A stretch of 64,000 bases of DNA from Methylocystis rosea SV97 (GCF_000372845.1 NZ_KB889963.1:868001-932000); one strand, 5' to 3'; counted from the first letter of the stretch, positions 36,690-45,941 are shown. Made by a program: numbers and translations. Notes: generated by a model from the sequence alone, not told the origin.

Positions 36690-37595
36690 ATGTCGCGATT
36701 CACTCGCTTGCCCGTCGGCGCATGCTGTGCGCTCTTCGTCGCTCTTGCGGCCATGAGCGCAGAAGGCGCTTCGCTTGGCGTTTCTGGCGACGCCGTCTCG
36801 AACGCCGCGACCGCTTCGACGGCAGAGCCGTCAGAGCCCAATACGCTTCGCATCTGCGCGGCGAAGAACCAGCCGCCGCTCTCGATGGAAGACGGCTCGG
36901 GACTTGAGAACAAGATCGGCGTTGCGCTCGCCGACGCCATGAAACGTAAGGCCCAATTCGTCTGGTCGCAGCAGCCGGCGATCTATCTCGTGCGGGATTC
37001 TCTCGACAAGAAGCTCTGCGACGTCGTCATCGGTCTTGATACCGGCGATCCACGCGTCGCGACGTCGAAACCGTACTATCGCACCGGCTATGTCTTCGTC
37101 AGCCGCGCCGATCGCGACCTCGACATCAAATCATGGTCCGACGCACGTCTGAAGAAGCTCGACCACATCGCCGTCGCGTTCGGCTCTCCGGGCGAAACGC
37201 TGCTCAAGGATATGGGCAAGTACGAAGACAATATGGCCTATCTCTATTCGCTGGTGAATTTCAAATCGGCGCGCAACCAATACACGCAGATTGATCCCGC
37301 CCGCATGGTTGGCGAGGTGGTCAGCGGCGCCGCCGATGTCGCGGTCGGCTTCGCGCCCGACGTCGCGCGTTACGTCAAAGCGTCATTGACGCCGCTGCGG
37401 ATGACGCTGATCGAAGACGATGCGGCGAAGAGCAATGGCGAAAAAGTGCCGCAGCGCTTCGATCAATCGGTCGCGGTGCGGCGCGACGACAAAGCCTTGC
37501 TGACTGAAATCGATCAGGCGCTCGTCGCCGCTCGGCCAAAGATCGATGACATCCTCAAAGCGGAAGGCGTTCCTCTTCTTCCCGTCACCCAATGA
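36690..37595 (+). CDS. mxaJ: MxaJ periplasmic binding protein
   Basis: The 301-residue protein has a signal peptide ending near AEGA and a type-3 solute-binding fold: [41 protein letters not shown] and a QFD-like end. MxaJ is needed for assembly of the MxaFI complex and interacts with MxaF. It follows mxaF at 110 bp and overlaps mxaG by 4 bp. The long Ala/Ser-rich linker after the signal (residues 27-50) is unremarkable. Confidence 0.95.
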   Translation: MSRFTRLPVGACCALFVALAAMSAEGASLGVSGDAVSNAATASTAEPSEPNTLRICAAKNQPPLSMEDGSGLENKIGVALADAMKRKAQFVWSQQPAIYLVRDSLDKKLCDVVIGLDTGDPRVATSKPYYRTGYVFVSRADRDLDIKSWSDARLKKLDHIAVAFGSPGETLLKDMGKYEDNMAYLYSLVNFKSARNQYTQIDPARMVGEVVSGAADVAVGFAPDVARYVKASLTPLRMTLIEDDAAKSNGEKVPQRFDQSVAVRRDDKALLTEIDQALVAARPKIDDILKAEGVPLLPVTQ

Positions 37596-38212
37596 TGCGC
37601 CGCGCGCAAACGAAAAGCAGGACGAAATACGTGTCGAATAGCAAAAGAAGCGTTTCCCTGTCCCTCATCGGCGCCGCGGCCTGTTTGGTTGCGCTCGGCG
37701 CCATCGCGCAGACCGCAGGGATCACATTCCGCAACACGATCACGGGCGAGGTGCTGAACTTTGATGACGCGCTGCCGGAGGGAAAGGACACCGCGGGCGT
37801 CAAGGAATTCATGACGTCGGGCAAGAATCCCTATAACGAGGATGCAAGCTGTCTGAAGCTGGGCGAACAGCTCTTTCTTTCCGCCTGCTCCGGCTGTCAC
37901 GGCCACCTCGCCGAAGGAAAGATCGGCCCCGGCCTCAACGACGCCTATTGGACCTATCCGCAGAACGAAACCGACGAAGGCCTGTTCTCGACGATCTATG
38001 GCGGCGGGCAGGCGTCGATGGGGCCGCAGTACCAGAACCTCACGCTCGATGAGATGCTGAAGGTCATGGCCTGGATCCGACATCTCTTCAAGGAAGCGCC
38101 GGAGAAGGCGAGCTGGCTGACGGACGCTCAGCGCAAGTCTTTCAAACCCTACGCGGGTCACGAAGCCCTGCCGGACAGCCCGCCTGGAAAGTGCCAGGAG
38201 AAGGCGAAGTAG
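37592..38212 (+). CDS. mxaG: cytochrome cL, electron acceptor of methanol dehydrogenase
   Basis: The 206-residue protein has a basic N-terminus and a signal peptide to about residue 40, one heme motif CSGCH (residues 99-103) and the cL-specific surroundings [22 protein letters not shown] and [12 protein letters not shown] with the axial Met. It takes electrons from MxaFI. Overlap of the start with the mxaJ stop (ATGA) indicates translational coupling. Confidence 0.97.
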   Translation: MMRRAQTKSRTKYVSNSKRSVSLSLIGAAACLVALGAIAQTAGITFRNTITGEVLNFDDALPEGKDTAGVKEFMTSGKNPYNEDASCLKLGEQLFLSACSGCHGHLAEGKIGPGLNDAYWTYPQNETDEGLFSTIYGGGQASMGPQYQNLTLDEMLKVMAWIRHLFKEAPEKASWLTDAQRKSFKPYAGHEALPDSPPGKCQEKAK

Positions 38213-38280
38213 GTTCTACGACGCCGTCGCCGGAGGCGCAAACACCGAGGCGCAAGCCTCGCAAAAAGGAGGAAACAGGG

Positions 38281-38571
38281 ATGCGTAAGATGCATTTCGC
38301 CGCGGCGCTCACCGTCGGCATTCTATTTAGCGCCGGGAGCGCGCTCGCCTATGACGGCACCAAGTGCAAGGCGCCCGGAAATTGCTGGGAACCCAAGCCC
38401 GGCTTCCCGGACAAGGTCGAGGGGTCGAAATACGATCCCAAGCACGACCCCAAGGAAATCGCCAAACAGCAGGCGTCCGTTCAGGCCATGGAAGAACGCA
38501 ACAAGAAGCGGGTCGAGAACTTCAAGAAGACCGGCAAGTGGGAATATGACGTGAGCAAGATTGCTCAATAA
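38281..38571 (+). CDS. mxaI: methanol dehydrogenase small subunit
   Basis: The 96-residue precursor has a perfect AAGGAGG site, a 23-residue signal peptide (to ALA) and the mature start YDGTKCKAPGNCWEPKPGFP, with the two disulfide cysteines. The Lys-rich helix that follows (KKRVENFKKTGKW) embraces MxaF in the alpha2beta2 enzyme. A large stem-loop follows immediately. Confidence 0.98.
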   Translation: MRKMHFAAALTVGILFSAGSALAYDGTKCKAPGNCWEPKPGFPDKVEGSKYDPKHDPKEIAKQQASVQAMEERNKKRVENFKKTGKWEYDVSKIAQ

Positions 38572-38601
38572 GTTTCATCGCGACAAAAGCGCGATGATCT
38601 A

Positions 38602-38669
38602 GCGGCCACGATCTGGAGCCGGCGTATTCGACAACAGCGCATCGGCTCTATTCCCGAGATCGTGGCCGC
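38602..38669 (+). promoter_or_regulatory. long stem-loop between mxaI and mxaR
   Basis: GCGGCCACGATCT (38602-38614) and AGATCGTGGCCGC (38657-38669) form a perfect 13-bp stem. An inner stem GGAGCC/GGCTCT extends it (38615-38621 with 38643-38649). There is no long T tract (CTCTTTATG follows), so it may be an attenuator or an mRNA-end stabiliser that sets high levels of mxaFJGI over mxaR and the later genes. Confidence 0.7.
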
Positions 38670-38701
38670 CTCTTTATGTTTGGCGCGCGCTAGGTCAGGC
38701 C

Positions 38702-39733
38702 TTGAACGAAACTCTGCACGTCGTCCAGAAGCTCTCCGATTGGCGCGCGCGCGCCCTCGAGTTTGAACAGGAAATTCAAAAGGCGGTCATCGGGCAAGCG
38801 CGCGTTGTCAGGCTCGTGACGATCTGCATTTTTGCGCGCGGTCATGTGCTGATCGAAGGCGATGTCGGAGTCGGCAAGACCACGCTGCTGCGTTCCCTGT
38901 CGCGCGCGCTTGGCGGCGACTTCGCTCGCGTCGAAGGCACGGTCGACATGATGCCGAGCGACATTCTTTATCATACCTATTTGGGCGATGACGGTCGCCC
39001 CCGCGTCGATCCATCCGAGCTTCTCCGCCATGCGGAGACGCTGCCGGTCTTCTTCTTCAATGAGATCAACCGCGCGCGCCCGCAAGTTCATTCTCTGTTG
39101 TTGCGGCTGATGGCCGAGCGCAGCGTGTCGGCGTTCAATCGCGTGCATCACTTCCCCTATCTCAATGTGTTCGCTGATCGAAACATGGTGGAGCGGGAAG
39201 AAACCTTCGAACTGCCGGCGGCCGCGCGCGACAGATTTTTCATGGAAATTCTTATGGCTGCGCCGGATGATGAGGAGGCGCGCCGCCGGCTGGTTTTCGA
39301 TCCAGCGTTCCATGATACGGAAATGCTTCTCGAGCGGGTGAGCTCCGGTACGCTGGACTATCGCGAGACGCCTGCTGTTGCGCGCGCGATCCAGACACAT
39401 GTGAGATCGAGCGAAGCGCTTGAACGCTACGTGCTGAACCTCTGGCGGGCTCTTGTCGACCCAAGTTCCGCCGGCGTGTCGCCGCCGGACGTCGACCTCG
39501 ACAGTCTCGTCAAGGGCGGCGCGAGTCCACGCGGACTGGCGGCGCTGGTGCGCGCCGCGCGGGTGCGCGCCTGGCTCGAAGGGCGTGATTATCTCATCCC
39601 GGAAGATGTGCGCGATGTCTTTATTGAAGTCATGGCGCACCGCATCTTTGTCGATCCGATCCACGCTTTGCGCAGCGACGACATCGTCAAGCGACTGTGC
39701 CGCGCGGCTTTCGACGCGACGCCCGTTCCATGA
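38702..39733 (+). CDS. mxaR: MoxR-type AAA ATPase MxaR
   Basis: Start is a TTG at 38702; no ATG fits the conserved N-terminus. The 343-residue protein has Walker A GDVGVGKTTLL, Walker B PVFFFNEINRARPQ and the MoxR sensor and lid regions. MoxR ATPases act as chaperones with VWA-domain partners; here the partners are MxaS, MxaC and MxaL, for insertion of calcium or maturation of methanol dehydrogenase. Overlap with mxaS is 4 bp. Confidence 0.95.
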   Translation: MNETLHVVQKLSDWRARALEFEQEIQKAVIGQARVVRLVTICIFARGHVLIEGDVGVGKTTLLRSLSRALGGDFARVEGTVDMMPSDILYHTYLGDDGRPRVDPSELLRHAETLPVFFFNEINRARPQVHSLLLRLMAERSVSAFNRVHHFPYLNVFADRNMVEREETFELPAAARDRFFMEILMAAPDDEEARRRLVFDPAFHDTEMLLERVSSGTLDYRETPAVARAIQTHVRSSEALERYVLNLWRALVDPSSAGVSPPDVDLDSLVKGGASPRGLAALVRAARVRAWLEGRDYLIPEDVRDVFIEVMAHRIFVDPIHALRSDDIVKRLCRAAFDATPVP

Positions 39734-40575
39734 ATACGATCGTCGATATCCTGTATCGACCGCGCGGTCGCTTTGCCGCCAACCACGTCGGCGCCCACAC
39801 GTCGAGCGAGGTCGGCGGCTTTGGAGTCTTTCGCGACCAGGCGCCTTTCATGCGCTATCCGGACGCCCGCCGCATCGACCTCCGCGCGACGCTGCGCGAT
39901 CCGTTCGGCGTAACCTATGTGCGTCGCTTCGAGCAAAGGGCGGCGATCGACGTTTACGCGCTCGTGGACCTTTCCGCCTCGATGGGCTTCGCCGGAGCCG
40001 TCAACAGATTTCAGGTCGCCGTCGATCTTTGCGGCGCGCTGGCGTATTCGGCGACACGCAACGGCGATCGCTTCGGCGTGTACGCTTTTAAAGAGGTGTT
40101 GATTGATCGGGCGACGTTGCCGGCGACGCGTTCGAGAAGGGCGGCGCTCGCCGCCGTCGAAAGGATCGGCGTCGAAACGCCCAGCGGATCGAGCGCCAAA
40201 GGCATGCTCGACGCCGCGGCGGCGCTCGGCGCCACGCGCAAGTTGGTGTTTCTCATTTCCGATTTTCGCTGGCCCGTGCAATTGATTGAGCAGGCGTTCG
40301 AGGCGCTTTCACTGCATGACGTCGCGCCGCTCGTTCTGATCGATTCACTCGAAGCCGCGCCGCCAAAATGGGGCGTGCTGGAGCTTTGCGACAGCGAGAG
40401 CGGCCGCCGTCAGCCCCTGTTGATGAGGCCCGCGCTTCAGCGGCGCTGGGTCGAAGCCGAGCAGTCCCGTCGCAAAAATCTCGCCCGCGCGTCTTCAAGA
40501 CGCAGCCGTGCGCCGATTTTCATTCAGGACGGTTTCGACGCCAGCGATCTCAGCATGCGGCTGACGGCGGCGTGA
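39730..40575 (+). CDS. mxaS: MxaS (DUF58 family)
   Basis: The 281-residue protein starts MNTIVDILYRPRGRFAANH, at an ATGA overlap with mxaR. It is a DUF58 protein with a degenerate VWA fold (VYALVDLSASMGFAG, where the metal site DxSxS is present). It normally works with MoxR-type ATPase MxaR in methanol-dehydrogenase assembly. Cytoplasmic by lack of signal. Confidence 0.93.
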   Translation: MNTIVDILYRPRGRFAANHVGAHTSSEVGGFGVFRDQAPFMRYPDARRIDLRATLRDPFGVTYVRRFEQRAAIDVYALVDLSASMGFAGAVNRFQVAVDLCGALAYSATRNGDRFGVYAFKEVLIDRATLPATRSRRAALAAVERIGVETPSGSSAKGMLDAAAALGATRKLVFLISDFRWPVQLIEQAFEALSLHDVAPLVLIDSLEAAPPKWGVLELCDSESGRRQPLLMRPALQRRWVEAEQSRRKNLARASSRRSRAPIFIQDGFDASDLSMRLTAA

Positions 40576-40583
40576 GGCCTGCG

Positions 40584-41477
40584 ATGCGCATGGCATGTAT
40601 CGCCCTCATGCTGGCCGCGACGCTTCCTGCATGTGCGCAGGAAACGACGGTGCGCATCCACTCGGCGCGCCCGTTCGGCTATTTCGTGGGCGATCTCATT
40701 CATGCGCGCATCGACGTCTCCGCGCCCGCGGACGCCGTGCTTTCGCGCGCCTCCTTGCCCAGTCCCGGTCCGCTCAGCGGTTCGCTCGATCTCCGGGACA
40801 TCAAACTTAGCGAGACGTCAGAAAACGGCGCGCGTCTATGGCGTCTCGACCTCACATATCAGAATTTCTATGTGGCGCTCGATGCGCGTGACATCGAGGT
40901 TCCTGGGTTCGAACTCTCCATTTCGACTGCAATAGGCGCGCAGGCCGTCGCCGTTCCCGCATGGAGGATTGGCGTTTCTCCTTTGCGGGAGGTTGCGCCG
41001 CAGAAGCAAGAGCAGGCGACGGATTATCTGCGTCCCGACGGTTCGTCGGCATTCGTTGACGAAGCCACGCTGCGCAATCTGGCGTTCGGCGCAGGCGCCG
41101 GCGCCCTGCTGGCGCTCGCTCTTGTCGCGCGAGATCGCGCCTGGCCGCCCTTCCAGCAACGGCAGGCGCGAGTCTTCTCGGCGCTCGCGCGTGAAATTTC
41201 GAGGCGGCGCGGCGCTGGTGACGCACATTTCGCCGCGTCGATTCAATCGGTGCATCGGGCGCTCGATCGGGCCAATGGCGCAATTCTGCTGTCAGGCGAC
41301 CTTCCGGAGTTTCTCCGCAGACGTCCGGAATTCGAGCCGCTGCAGGTCGACTTCGAGCGATTCTTCGAAACCTCGAAGCAGCTTTTTTTTGGCGGCGAAA
41401 GCTCGAAGGACGACTATGCCGCCGAGCAGCTCGCGCAATTTGTCAGCAGGCTCGCCAGGCAGGAGCGTGCAGGATGA
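40584..41477 (+). CDS. mxaA: MxaA, calcium-insertion protein
   Basis: The 297-residue protein has a signal peptide ending at PACAQ, a periplasmic beta-rich domain (about 20-170), one membrane segment (AFGAGAGALLALALVA) and a cytoplasmic C-terminus. This is the MxaA plan; mxaA mutants need high calcium in known methylotrophs. The gene overlaps mxaC by 4 bp. Confidence 0.9.
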   Translation: MRMACIALMLAATLPACAQETTVRIHSARPFGYFVGDLIHARIDVSAPADAVLSRASLPSPGPLSGSLDLRDIKLSETSENGARLWRLDLTYQNFYVALDARDIEVPGFELSISTAIGAQAVAVPAWRIGVSPLREVAPQKQEQATDYLRPDGSSAFVDEATLRNLAFGAGAGALLALALVARDRAWPPFQQRQARVFSALAREISRRRGAGDAHFAASIQSVHRALDRANGAILLSGDLPEFLRRRPEFEPLQVDFERFFETSKQLFFGGESSKDDYAAEQLAQFVSRLARQERAG

Positions 41478-42475
41478 GCGGCTTCGGCTTTGAGCACATC
41501 GAGCCGCTGTTCCTAGCGCCTCTGGCGCTGCTTCCACTGTTGCGGTCCGTCTTGCGCGGCGCGACGATACCCTCGCTCCTCGCAGCGCCCGTCGACGGCC
41601 TTTCGATCGTCGCCGGCATTCTTCTGAAGTTCTGCGGCGTCGTGGCCATCGGCGCCAGCCTACTCGGCGCCGCCAGCCCCTATGTTGCAGGCGCGGACGT
41701 CGAGCGCTTTTCCGAGGGCGCGCAGATCGTCATGCTGATCGACCGCAGCGGCAGCATGAACGAGACCTTCGCGGGGCGAACGCCGTCTGGGGACGAAGAG
41801 TCGAAAGCCGCGGCGGCAAGGCGCATTCTCAAGCGCTTTGTCGAAGCGCGCCGTCACGATCTCGTGGGCGTCGCGGCATTTTCGACGGCGCCGATGCTGG
41901 TGACGCCGATTTCGGATCATATCGGCGCCACCGAAGCCGCCATCGACGCGATCGACCGTCCGGGCCTCGACTATACGAATATTGCGCGTGGGCTCGCCAT
42001 GGCGCTCTCGATGTTCAAGACGAGCCAGGCTGATCTGTCGCGCGCGGTCCTGCTGATATCCGACGGCGCCGGCGTCATTGATCCAAAGCTGCGCGATGAT
42101 TTAAAGGCGGAATTCCGCAAGACGAACGTCAGCCTTTACTGGCTGTTCCTGCGCACCCAAGGCAGCAGAGGCATCTCCGATCAGCCGGCGGGCGACGATG
42201 AGTCGCCACAGGCCGCGCCAGAACGTCATCTCGATCTCTTCTTCAAATCGCTCGGCGTTCCATACCAAGCCTTCGAGGCTGAAGGCGTCGAGGCGACGGA
42301 GGAGGCCCTAAAACAAATCGACAGGCTCGAACGCCATCCCGTCCGATATGTCGAAAAATTGCCACGCACGGATCTGAGCGCATGGGCCTTCACGCTCGCG
42401 CTCGCCGCCATGGCGCTGCTTCTTGCGGCGAAGCTAGCAGAGGTCAGGCTGAGCGTTGTGGACAACGCGCGATGA
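41474..42475 (+). CDS. mxaC: MxaC, VWA membrane protein
   Basis: The 333-residue protein has a first membrane segment (LFLAPLALLPLLRSVL), then a second, a VWA domain with the metal site IVMLIDRSGSMNET and a C-terminal membrane segment (WAFTLALAAMALLLAAKLA). Such BatA-like VWA proteins act with MoxR ATPases. It overlaps both neighbours by 4 bp. Known role is calcium insertion into methanol dehydrogenase. Confidence 0.93.
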   Translation: MSGFGFEHIEPLFLAPLALLPLLRSVLRGATIPSLLAAPVDGLSIVAGILLKFCGVVAIGASLLGAASPYVAGADVERFSEGAQIVMLIDRSGSMNETFAGRTPSGDEESKAAAARRILKRFVEARRHDLVGVAAFSTAPMLVTPISDHIGATEAAIDAIDRPGLDYTNIARGLAMALSMFKTSQADLSRAVLLISDGAGVIDPKLRDDLKAEFRKTNVSLYWLFLRTQGSRGISDQPAGDDESPQAAPERHLDLFFKSLGVPYQAFEAEGVEATEEALKQIDRLERHPVRYVEKLPRTDLSAWAFTLALAAMALLLAAKLAEVRLSVVDNAR

Positions 42476-43080
42476 TGGCCTTCGAGACGAGAATCACGAT
42501 CCTGCGCAACAAGGCGCGCGCGCTTTGGCGTGAAGCAAAATCGTCGATTCTGGTCGCGCTCCTTCTCGCGCTTATCCTGACGACGGCTGCATTGCTTAGC
42601 CAATGGCGCGGCGCCGTCGTCGCCAACGATGCGATCGAAGCGATGCGCGAGGGCCGCGACGTCGCCGTCGACGCGAACGACAGGCCGGAAACGATTCTCG
42701 CGCGCGTCGCCTTTCTTGCGGCGCGAAGCGACATCGATCGCGCCCGAGCCTTGGTGGAGACGCTCGATCGTAGCGGGAGCATCGAAACGCGCGCGCGGGG
42801 ACATTATCTCCTGGCGAACGCGCTGCTGCGCAAGGCGTTCGATCATGTCGAACGATCGCAACTCGAAGCGGCCAATCCGTTCGTCAATCTCGCCAAGCGC
42901 GAATATCGACGTGCGCTGCAGCTCGCGCCCGACTATTGGGACGCGAAATTCAATCTCGACGTCGCGGCGCGGCTCGTCCGGGATTTTCCGGATTTTGAGA
43001 GAAAGAGCGGCGACGAACTGAGCGCCGATCCCAAGAAGCTCTGGACCGATATTCCCGGCAAACCGAAAGGACTGCCGTGA
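42472..43080 (+). CDS. mxaK: MxaK
   Basis: The 202-residue protein has one N-terminal membrane anchor (SSILVALLLALILTTAALL) and a periplasmic TPR-like helical domain (ARARGHYLLANALLRKAF..., YRRALQLAPDYWDAKFNLDVA). It lies in the canonical position between mxaC and mxaL and shares their calcium-insertion role. Start overlaps the mxaC stop by 4 bp. Confidence 0.9.
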   Translation: MMAFETRITILRNKARALWREAKSSILVALLLALILTTAALLSQWRGAVVANDAIEAMREGRDVAVDANDRPETILARVAFLAARSDIDRARALVETLDRSGSIETRARGHYLLANALLRKAFDHVERSQLEAANPFVNLAKREYRRALQLAPDYWDAKFNLDVAARLVRDFPDFERKSGDELSADPKKLWTDIPGKPKGLP

Positions 43081-44084
43081 TGCGCCCGGATGTGCGCGAT
43101 CCCCGCGTCGCTCTTCTCGCGCTAGCGACGCTGTCGCTCGCAGCCACTTTCTTCACGCCAAAGATTATGATCCGGCGTCCGTCATTCGATTTTCTCGCCA
43201 TCGTCGACATCACCGGCAGCATGAACGTTCGCGATTACGCCGCCTCCGGTCGGCCGGTCAGCCGTCTCGACGCCGTGAAAGCCGCGCTTCGCGCCATGCT
43301 CGCGGAATTGCCCTGTCCGTCGCATGTCGCTCTCGGCGTTTTTACCGAACGCAGGCCATTCCTGCTGTTCGAACCGATCGACGTCTGCGCAGACTTCACG
43401 CCTCTACAAGCTTCGATTGAGGCGCTCGACTGGCGCATGGCATGGGAAGGCGACAGCCGGATATCCGCAGGCTTTTTCCGCGCGATCGATATGGCGAGAG
43501 AATTGAAAAGCGACCTGCTGTTTTTCAGCGATGGCCAGGAAGCGCCGCCGCTTCCCGCGCGTGGCGCGCCGACATTCGAAGGGCGTGCGGGCGAGGTGCG
43601 CGGCCTTGTCGTTGGCGTCGGCGGCTTTGAGCTTTCGCCCATCCCGAAATTTGACGATAGGGGCCGCGAGGTTGGATTCCTCGGCGCCGACGACGTTCCG
43701 CACGAGAGCCGCTTCGGCTTGCCGCCTGAAGGCGCGGAGCGGCGCGAGGGCTACAACGCCCGCAACGCGCCCTTCGGCGCGAGTGCGGCGATCGGCGTCG
43801 AGCATCTGTCTTCCGTAAAGGAAGACTACTTGCGTTCGCTCGCCGAAAAGACCGGGCTTTCCTACGCCCATCTCGAAGACGGCAAGCGACTGTGGAAGGA
43901 CTATGCCGCGGTCGCGTCCGTTCGACCGCGTGACGCAGCGCTCGACCTGCGCCCGTTCTTTGGCGTGACGGCTGCGCTTCTCACATTCATGGCCGTCGCC
44001 GCAACGTTTTTCGCGCAGGCTTTCATTCAAATGCGCCGCGCCGCGCCGTTTTACCGCTTTCCCCAACCAAGGAGATCAAAATGA
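43080..44084 (+). CDS. mxaL: MxaL, VWA membrane protein
   Basis: The ATG at 43080 overlaps the mxaK stop by one base (TGATG); a GTG at 43077 is an alternative. The 334-residue protein has an N-terminal anchor, a VWA domain whose metal site reads FLAIVDITGSMNVRD (Thr in place of the first Ser), and a C-terminal membrane segment. It belongs to the MxaACKL calcium-insertion group. Confidence 0.92.
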   Translation: MRPDVRDPRVALLALATLSLAATFFTPKIMIRRPSFDFLAIVDITGSMNVRDYAASGRPVSRLDAVKAALRAMLAELPCPSHVALGVFTERRPFLLFEPIDVCADFTPLQASIEALDWRMAWEGDSRISAGFFRAIDMARELKSDLLFFSDGQEAPPLPARGAPTFEGRAGEVRGLVVGVGGFELSPIPKFDDRGREVGFLGADDVPHESRFGLPPEGAERREGYNARNAPFGASAAIGVEHLSSVKEDYLRSLAEKTGLSYAHLEDGKRLWKDYAAVASVRPRDAALDLRPFFGVTAALLTFMAVAATFFAQAFIQMRRAAPFYRFPQPRRSK

Positions 44085-44605
44085 GGAAGCTGCTGGGGCT
44101 CTTCGCCCTTCTGATTTGCGCGCCTGCGCTCGCGCACGGACCGACGCCGATTAAGGTCGACGAGTCGATCGTCATCGCCGCCGATCCCAAGGCCGTATGG
44201 GCTCTGGCCGGTAAATTCGACGGGCTCGCGAACTGGCACCCTGACGTTCAGAGCGTGACGGCCAAGGGCGGAGACGCCGCCGGCGCGGAGCGCGAAATAA
44301 TCCTCAAGAAGGGCGGCGTTCTGAAGGAAGGGCTCGATGAATATGACGCTTCGGCGTTCAAGCTTTCCTGGCGCATGTCTGATCCAAATCTCGATGTGCT
44401 GCCCGTAAGTTCCTACACTGTCACCTTCACGATCGAACCTGCGTCGGCGGGTGGGAGTTTGGTGAAATGGTATGGCCGTCTCTATCGCGGCGACACGAGC
44501 AATGAGCCGCCGGAAAACCTCAACGATGACGCCGCGCGCGCGGCGATGGCGAGCTACTTGCGCGACGGTCTTCAGGGCCTGAAGAAGAAAGTGGAAGGGA
44601 AATAG
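44081..44605 (+). CDS. mxaD: MxaD, SRPBCC-fold protein
   Basis: The 174-residue periplasmic protein has a signal peptide to PALA and an SRPBCC/START-like domain (IAADPKAVWALAGKFDGLANWHP). MxaD stimulates the interaction between methanol dehydrogenase and cytochrome cL in known methylotrophs. Overlap with mxaL is 4 bp. Confidence 0.93.
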   Translation: MRKLLGLFALLICAPALAHGPTPIKVDESIVIAADPKAVWALAGKFDGLANWHPDVQSVTAKGGDAAGAEREIILKKGGVLKEGLDEYDASAFKLSWRMSDPNLDVLPVSSYTVTFTIEPASAGGSLVKWYGRLYRGDTSNEPPENLNDDAARAAMASYLRDGLQGLKKKVEGK

Positions 44606-44612
44606 CTCGGCG

Positions 44613-45119
44613 ATGCGCTTTCGCGAAGCGATCATTCTTGCAGGCGTCTGCGCGCTCTTCGCCTCATGCGGCGAAGAGCGGCGCGCCGCCGAGCAGGACG
44701 ATTTGATCGAGTCTGGGACCCTTAAGGGCGCTGACGTTTGGTTGCGCGCCACCGATCGCACTGAACCTGCACTCTGGCTCGCTCAACGCGAAGCCGGCGG
44801 CGCCGTCGGCATGCGTGAACTTGCGGTCGAGCGCATACGCGCGGCTCTGCTCTCGGCGCAGCCGCATTTCCTCGAGTCCGACCGCATGCTCGCGAATCGC
44901 ACCGCTCAGGTCGGGCAGATGCTCGCGGCCGACGGCCATGCCGAGGACTTCGCGCAGCTGATCAACTCGCTTGCAGAAGTTGCCGCGATCGCCGGCCAAA
45001 AGCAGACCTATGGCGAGGTTTGCCAGCACTATTACAATCTGCGCCATAGCGGAGTTGAACGGGAAGAGGCGCTGCGGATGCTCGCCGCCCGTTATCGAAC
45101 GCAGAAGCAATTCAGATAG
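44613..45119 (+). CDS. mxa-operon lipoprotein, possibly MxaH-like
   Basis: The 168-residue protein has a lipobox (LFASCG, Cys at residue 19) and a soluble, mostly helical domain with no recognised motif (VWLRATDRTEPALWLAQREAGG, YGEVCQHYYNLRHSG). It starts 7 bp after mxaD, so it is in the operon. The position is where M. extorquens has mxaE and mxaH; assignment to MxaH is a guess from position and lipoprotein nature. The operon ends here at a dispersed repeat. Confidence 0.75.
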   Translation: MRFREAIILAGVCALFASCGEERRAAEQDDLIESGTLKGADVWLRATDRTEPALWLAQREAGGAVGMRELAVERIRAALLSAQPHFLESDRMLANRTAQVGQMLAADGHAEDFAQLINSLAEVAAIAGQKQTYGEVCQHYYNLRHSGVEREEALRMLAARYRTQKQFR

Positions 45120-45125
45120 CGGCGC

Positions 45126-45220
45126 CTAAAGCGCTTCCCGATCACATGGAATCATGTGATCGAAGGAATCGCTGTTGGAGCAGGCATCGAAAAAGTCTGT
45201 CAACTTTTTCGGAACCTGCT
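45126..45220 (-). repeat. dispersed palindromic repeat, copy 2
   Basis: This is the inverted copy of the element at 28899-29009: CTAAAGCGCTTCCC, the palindrome GATCACATGGAATCATGTGATC, GGAATCGCT, GAGCAGG, the stem CGAAAAAGTCTG/CAACTTTTTCGG, then AACCTGCT. It fills the gap between the last mxa gene and the convergent response-regulator gene and directly abuts that gene's stop codon. It may act as a bidirectional transcript end. Confidence 0.85.
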
Positions 45221-45853
45221 TTAAGCAAGTTTCATTGCAACCTTGTTTTCGACGGCGATACGCAGAAGATCCGCTTTCGAACGCGCGCCGAGCTTGCGCT
45301 TCAGCAGGATGCAATTGTTCGCGACGGTCTTGTAGGAGACCTTAAGAATATGCGCGATTTCCGTCATATCCTTGCCGTCGGCGAGATTGCGCAGGATCTC
45401 GATTTCCCGGCCGTTCAGCGCGTCGAGGGGGTTGCTTGCGCGGCTCTGGTCGGCGAAGGCGAGCTTGAGCGCGAGAGTGTTCGACAGATAGCGCTCGCCC
45501 GCCGCGACGGCGCGGATCGCCTTGATAAAGACGCGTGGGTCCTCGTTCTTCGCGACATAGCCGCGCGCGCCGCCCTCGATCGCCCGCGCGGCGAAAACCG
45601 GATCGTCGTTCATGGTGAAAACGATGATTTGAGCGTTCGCGTCCCGCTTCAAGATGCGGCGCAGCAGTTCGAAGCCGGAGACGCCGGGTAGATTGATGTC
45701 GAGCACCACGACGTCGGGCGCTGCGGACGCGTAGGAGTCAAGCGCCTCATTGGCGTCATGCGCCTCGAGCACTTCGATGTCTTTTTGTCCCGAAAGCATG
45801 CCGCGGCAGCCCTCGATCACCATGGGGTGGTCGTCGACGATGAGAATGCGCAT
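45221..45853 (-). CDS. NarL/LuxR-type response regulator (MoxX/MxaB-like)
   Basis: The 210-residue protein has an intact receiver (VDDHP, phospho-Asp in VVVLDINLPG, Lys in YVAKNEDP) and a LuxR helix-turn-helix (LNGREIEILRNLADGKDMTEIAHIL ... SYKTVANNCILLKRKLG, interrupted here). It is divergent from a histidine kinase with 88 bp between. Given its place at the end of the mxa operon, control of methanol-oxidation genes is the most likely role, as for MoxX/FlhR in Paracoccus and MxaB in Methylobacterium. Confidence 0.9.
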   Translation of the reverse strand: MRILIVDDHPMVIEGCRGMLSGQKDIEVLEAHDANEALDSYASAAPDVVVLDINLPGVSGFELLRRILKRDANAQIIVFTMNDDPVFAARAIEGGARGYVAKNEDPRVFIKAIRAVAAGERYLSNTLALKLAFADQSRASNPLDALNGREIEILRNLADGKDMTEIAHILKVSYKTVANNCILLKRKLGARSKADLLRIAVENKVAMKLA

Positions 45854-45941
45854 CCTTGTTCGCTTGTTTGAGAGCCTGAACTTATGTTGTGAAAACCGCT
45901 AGTCTTGTCAATCGACTGTAAATGGACGTCAACGGTTAAGC

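Noticed and set aside
45126-45220. Simple rho-independent terminator of the mxa operon
   Set aside because: It has palindromes but no T tract, and its block order matches the repeat at 28.9 kb, so it is a dispersed repeat, even if it ends transcripts.
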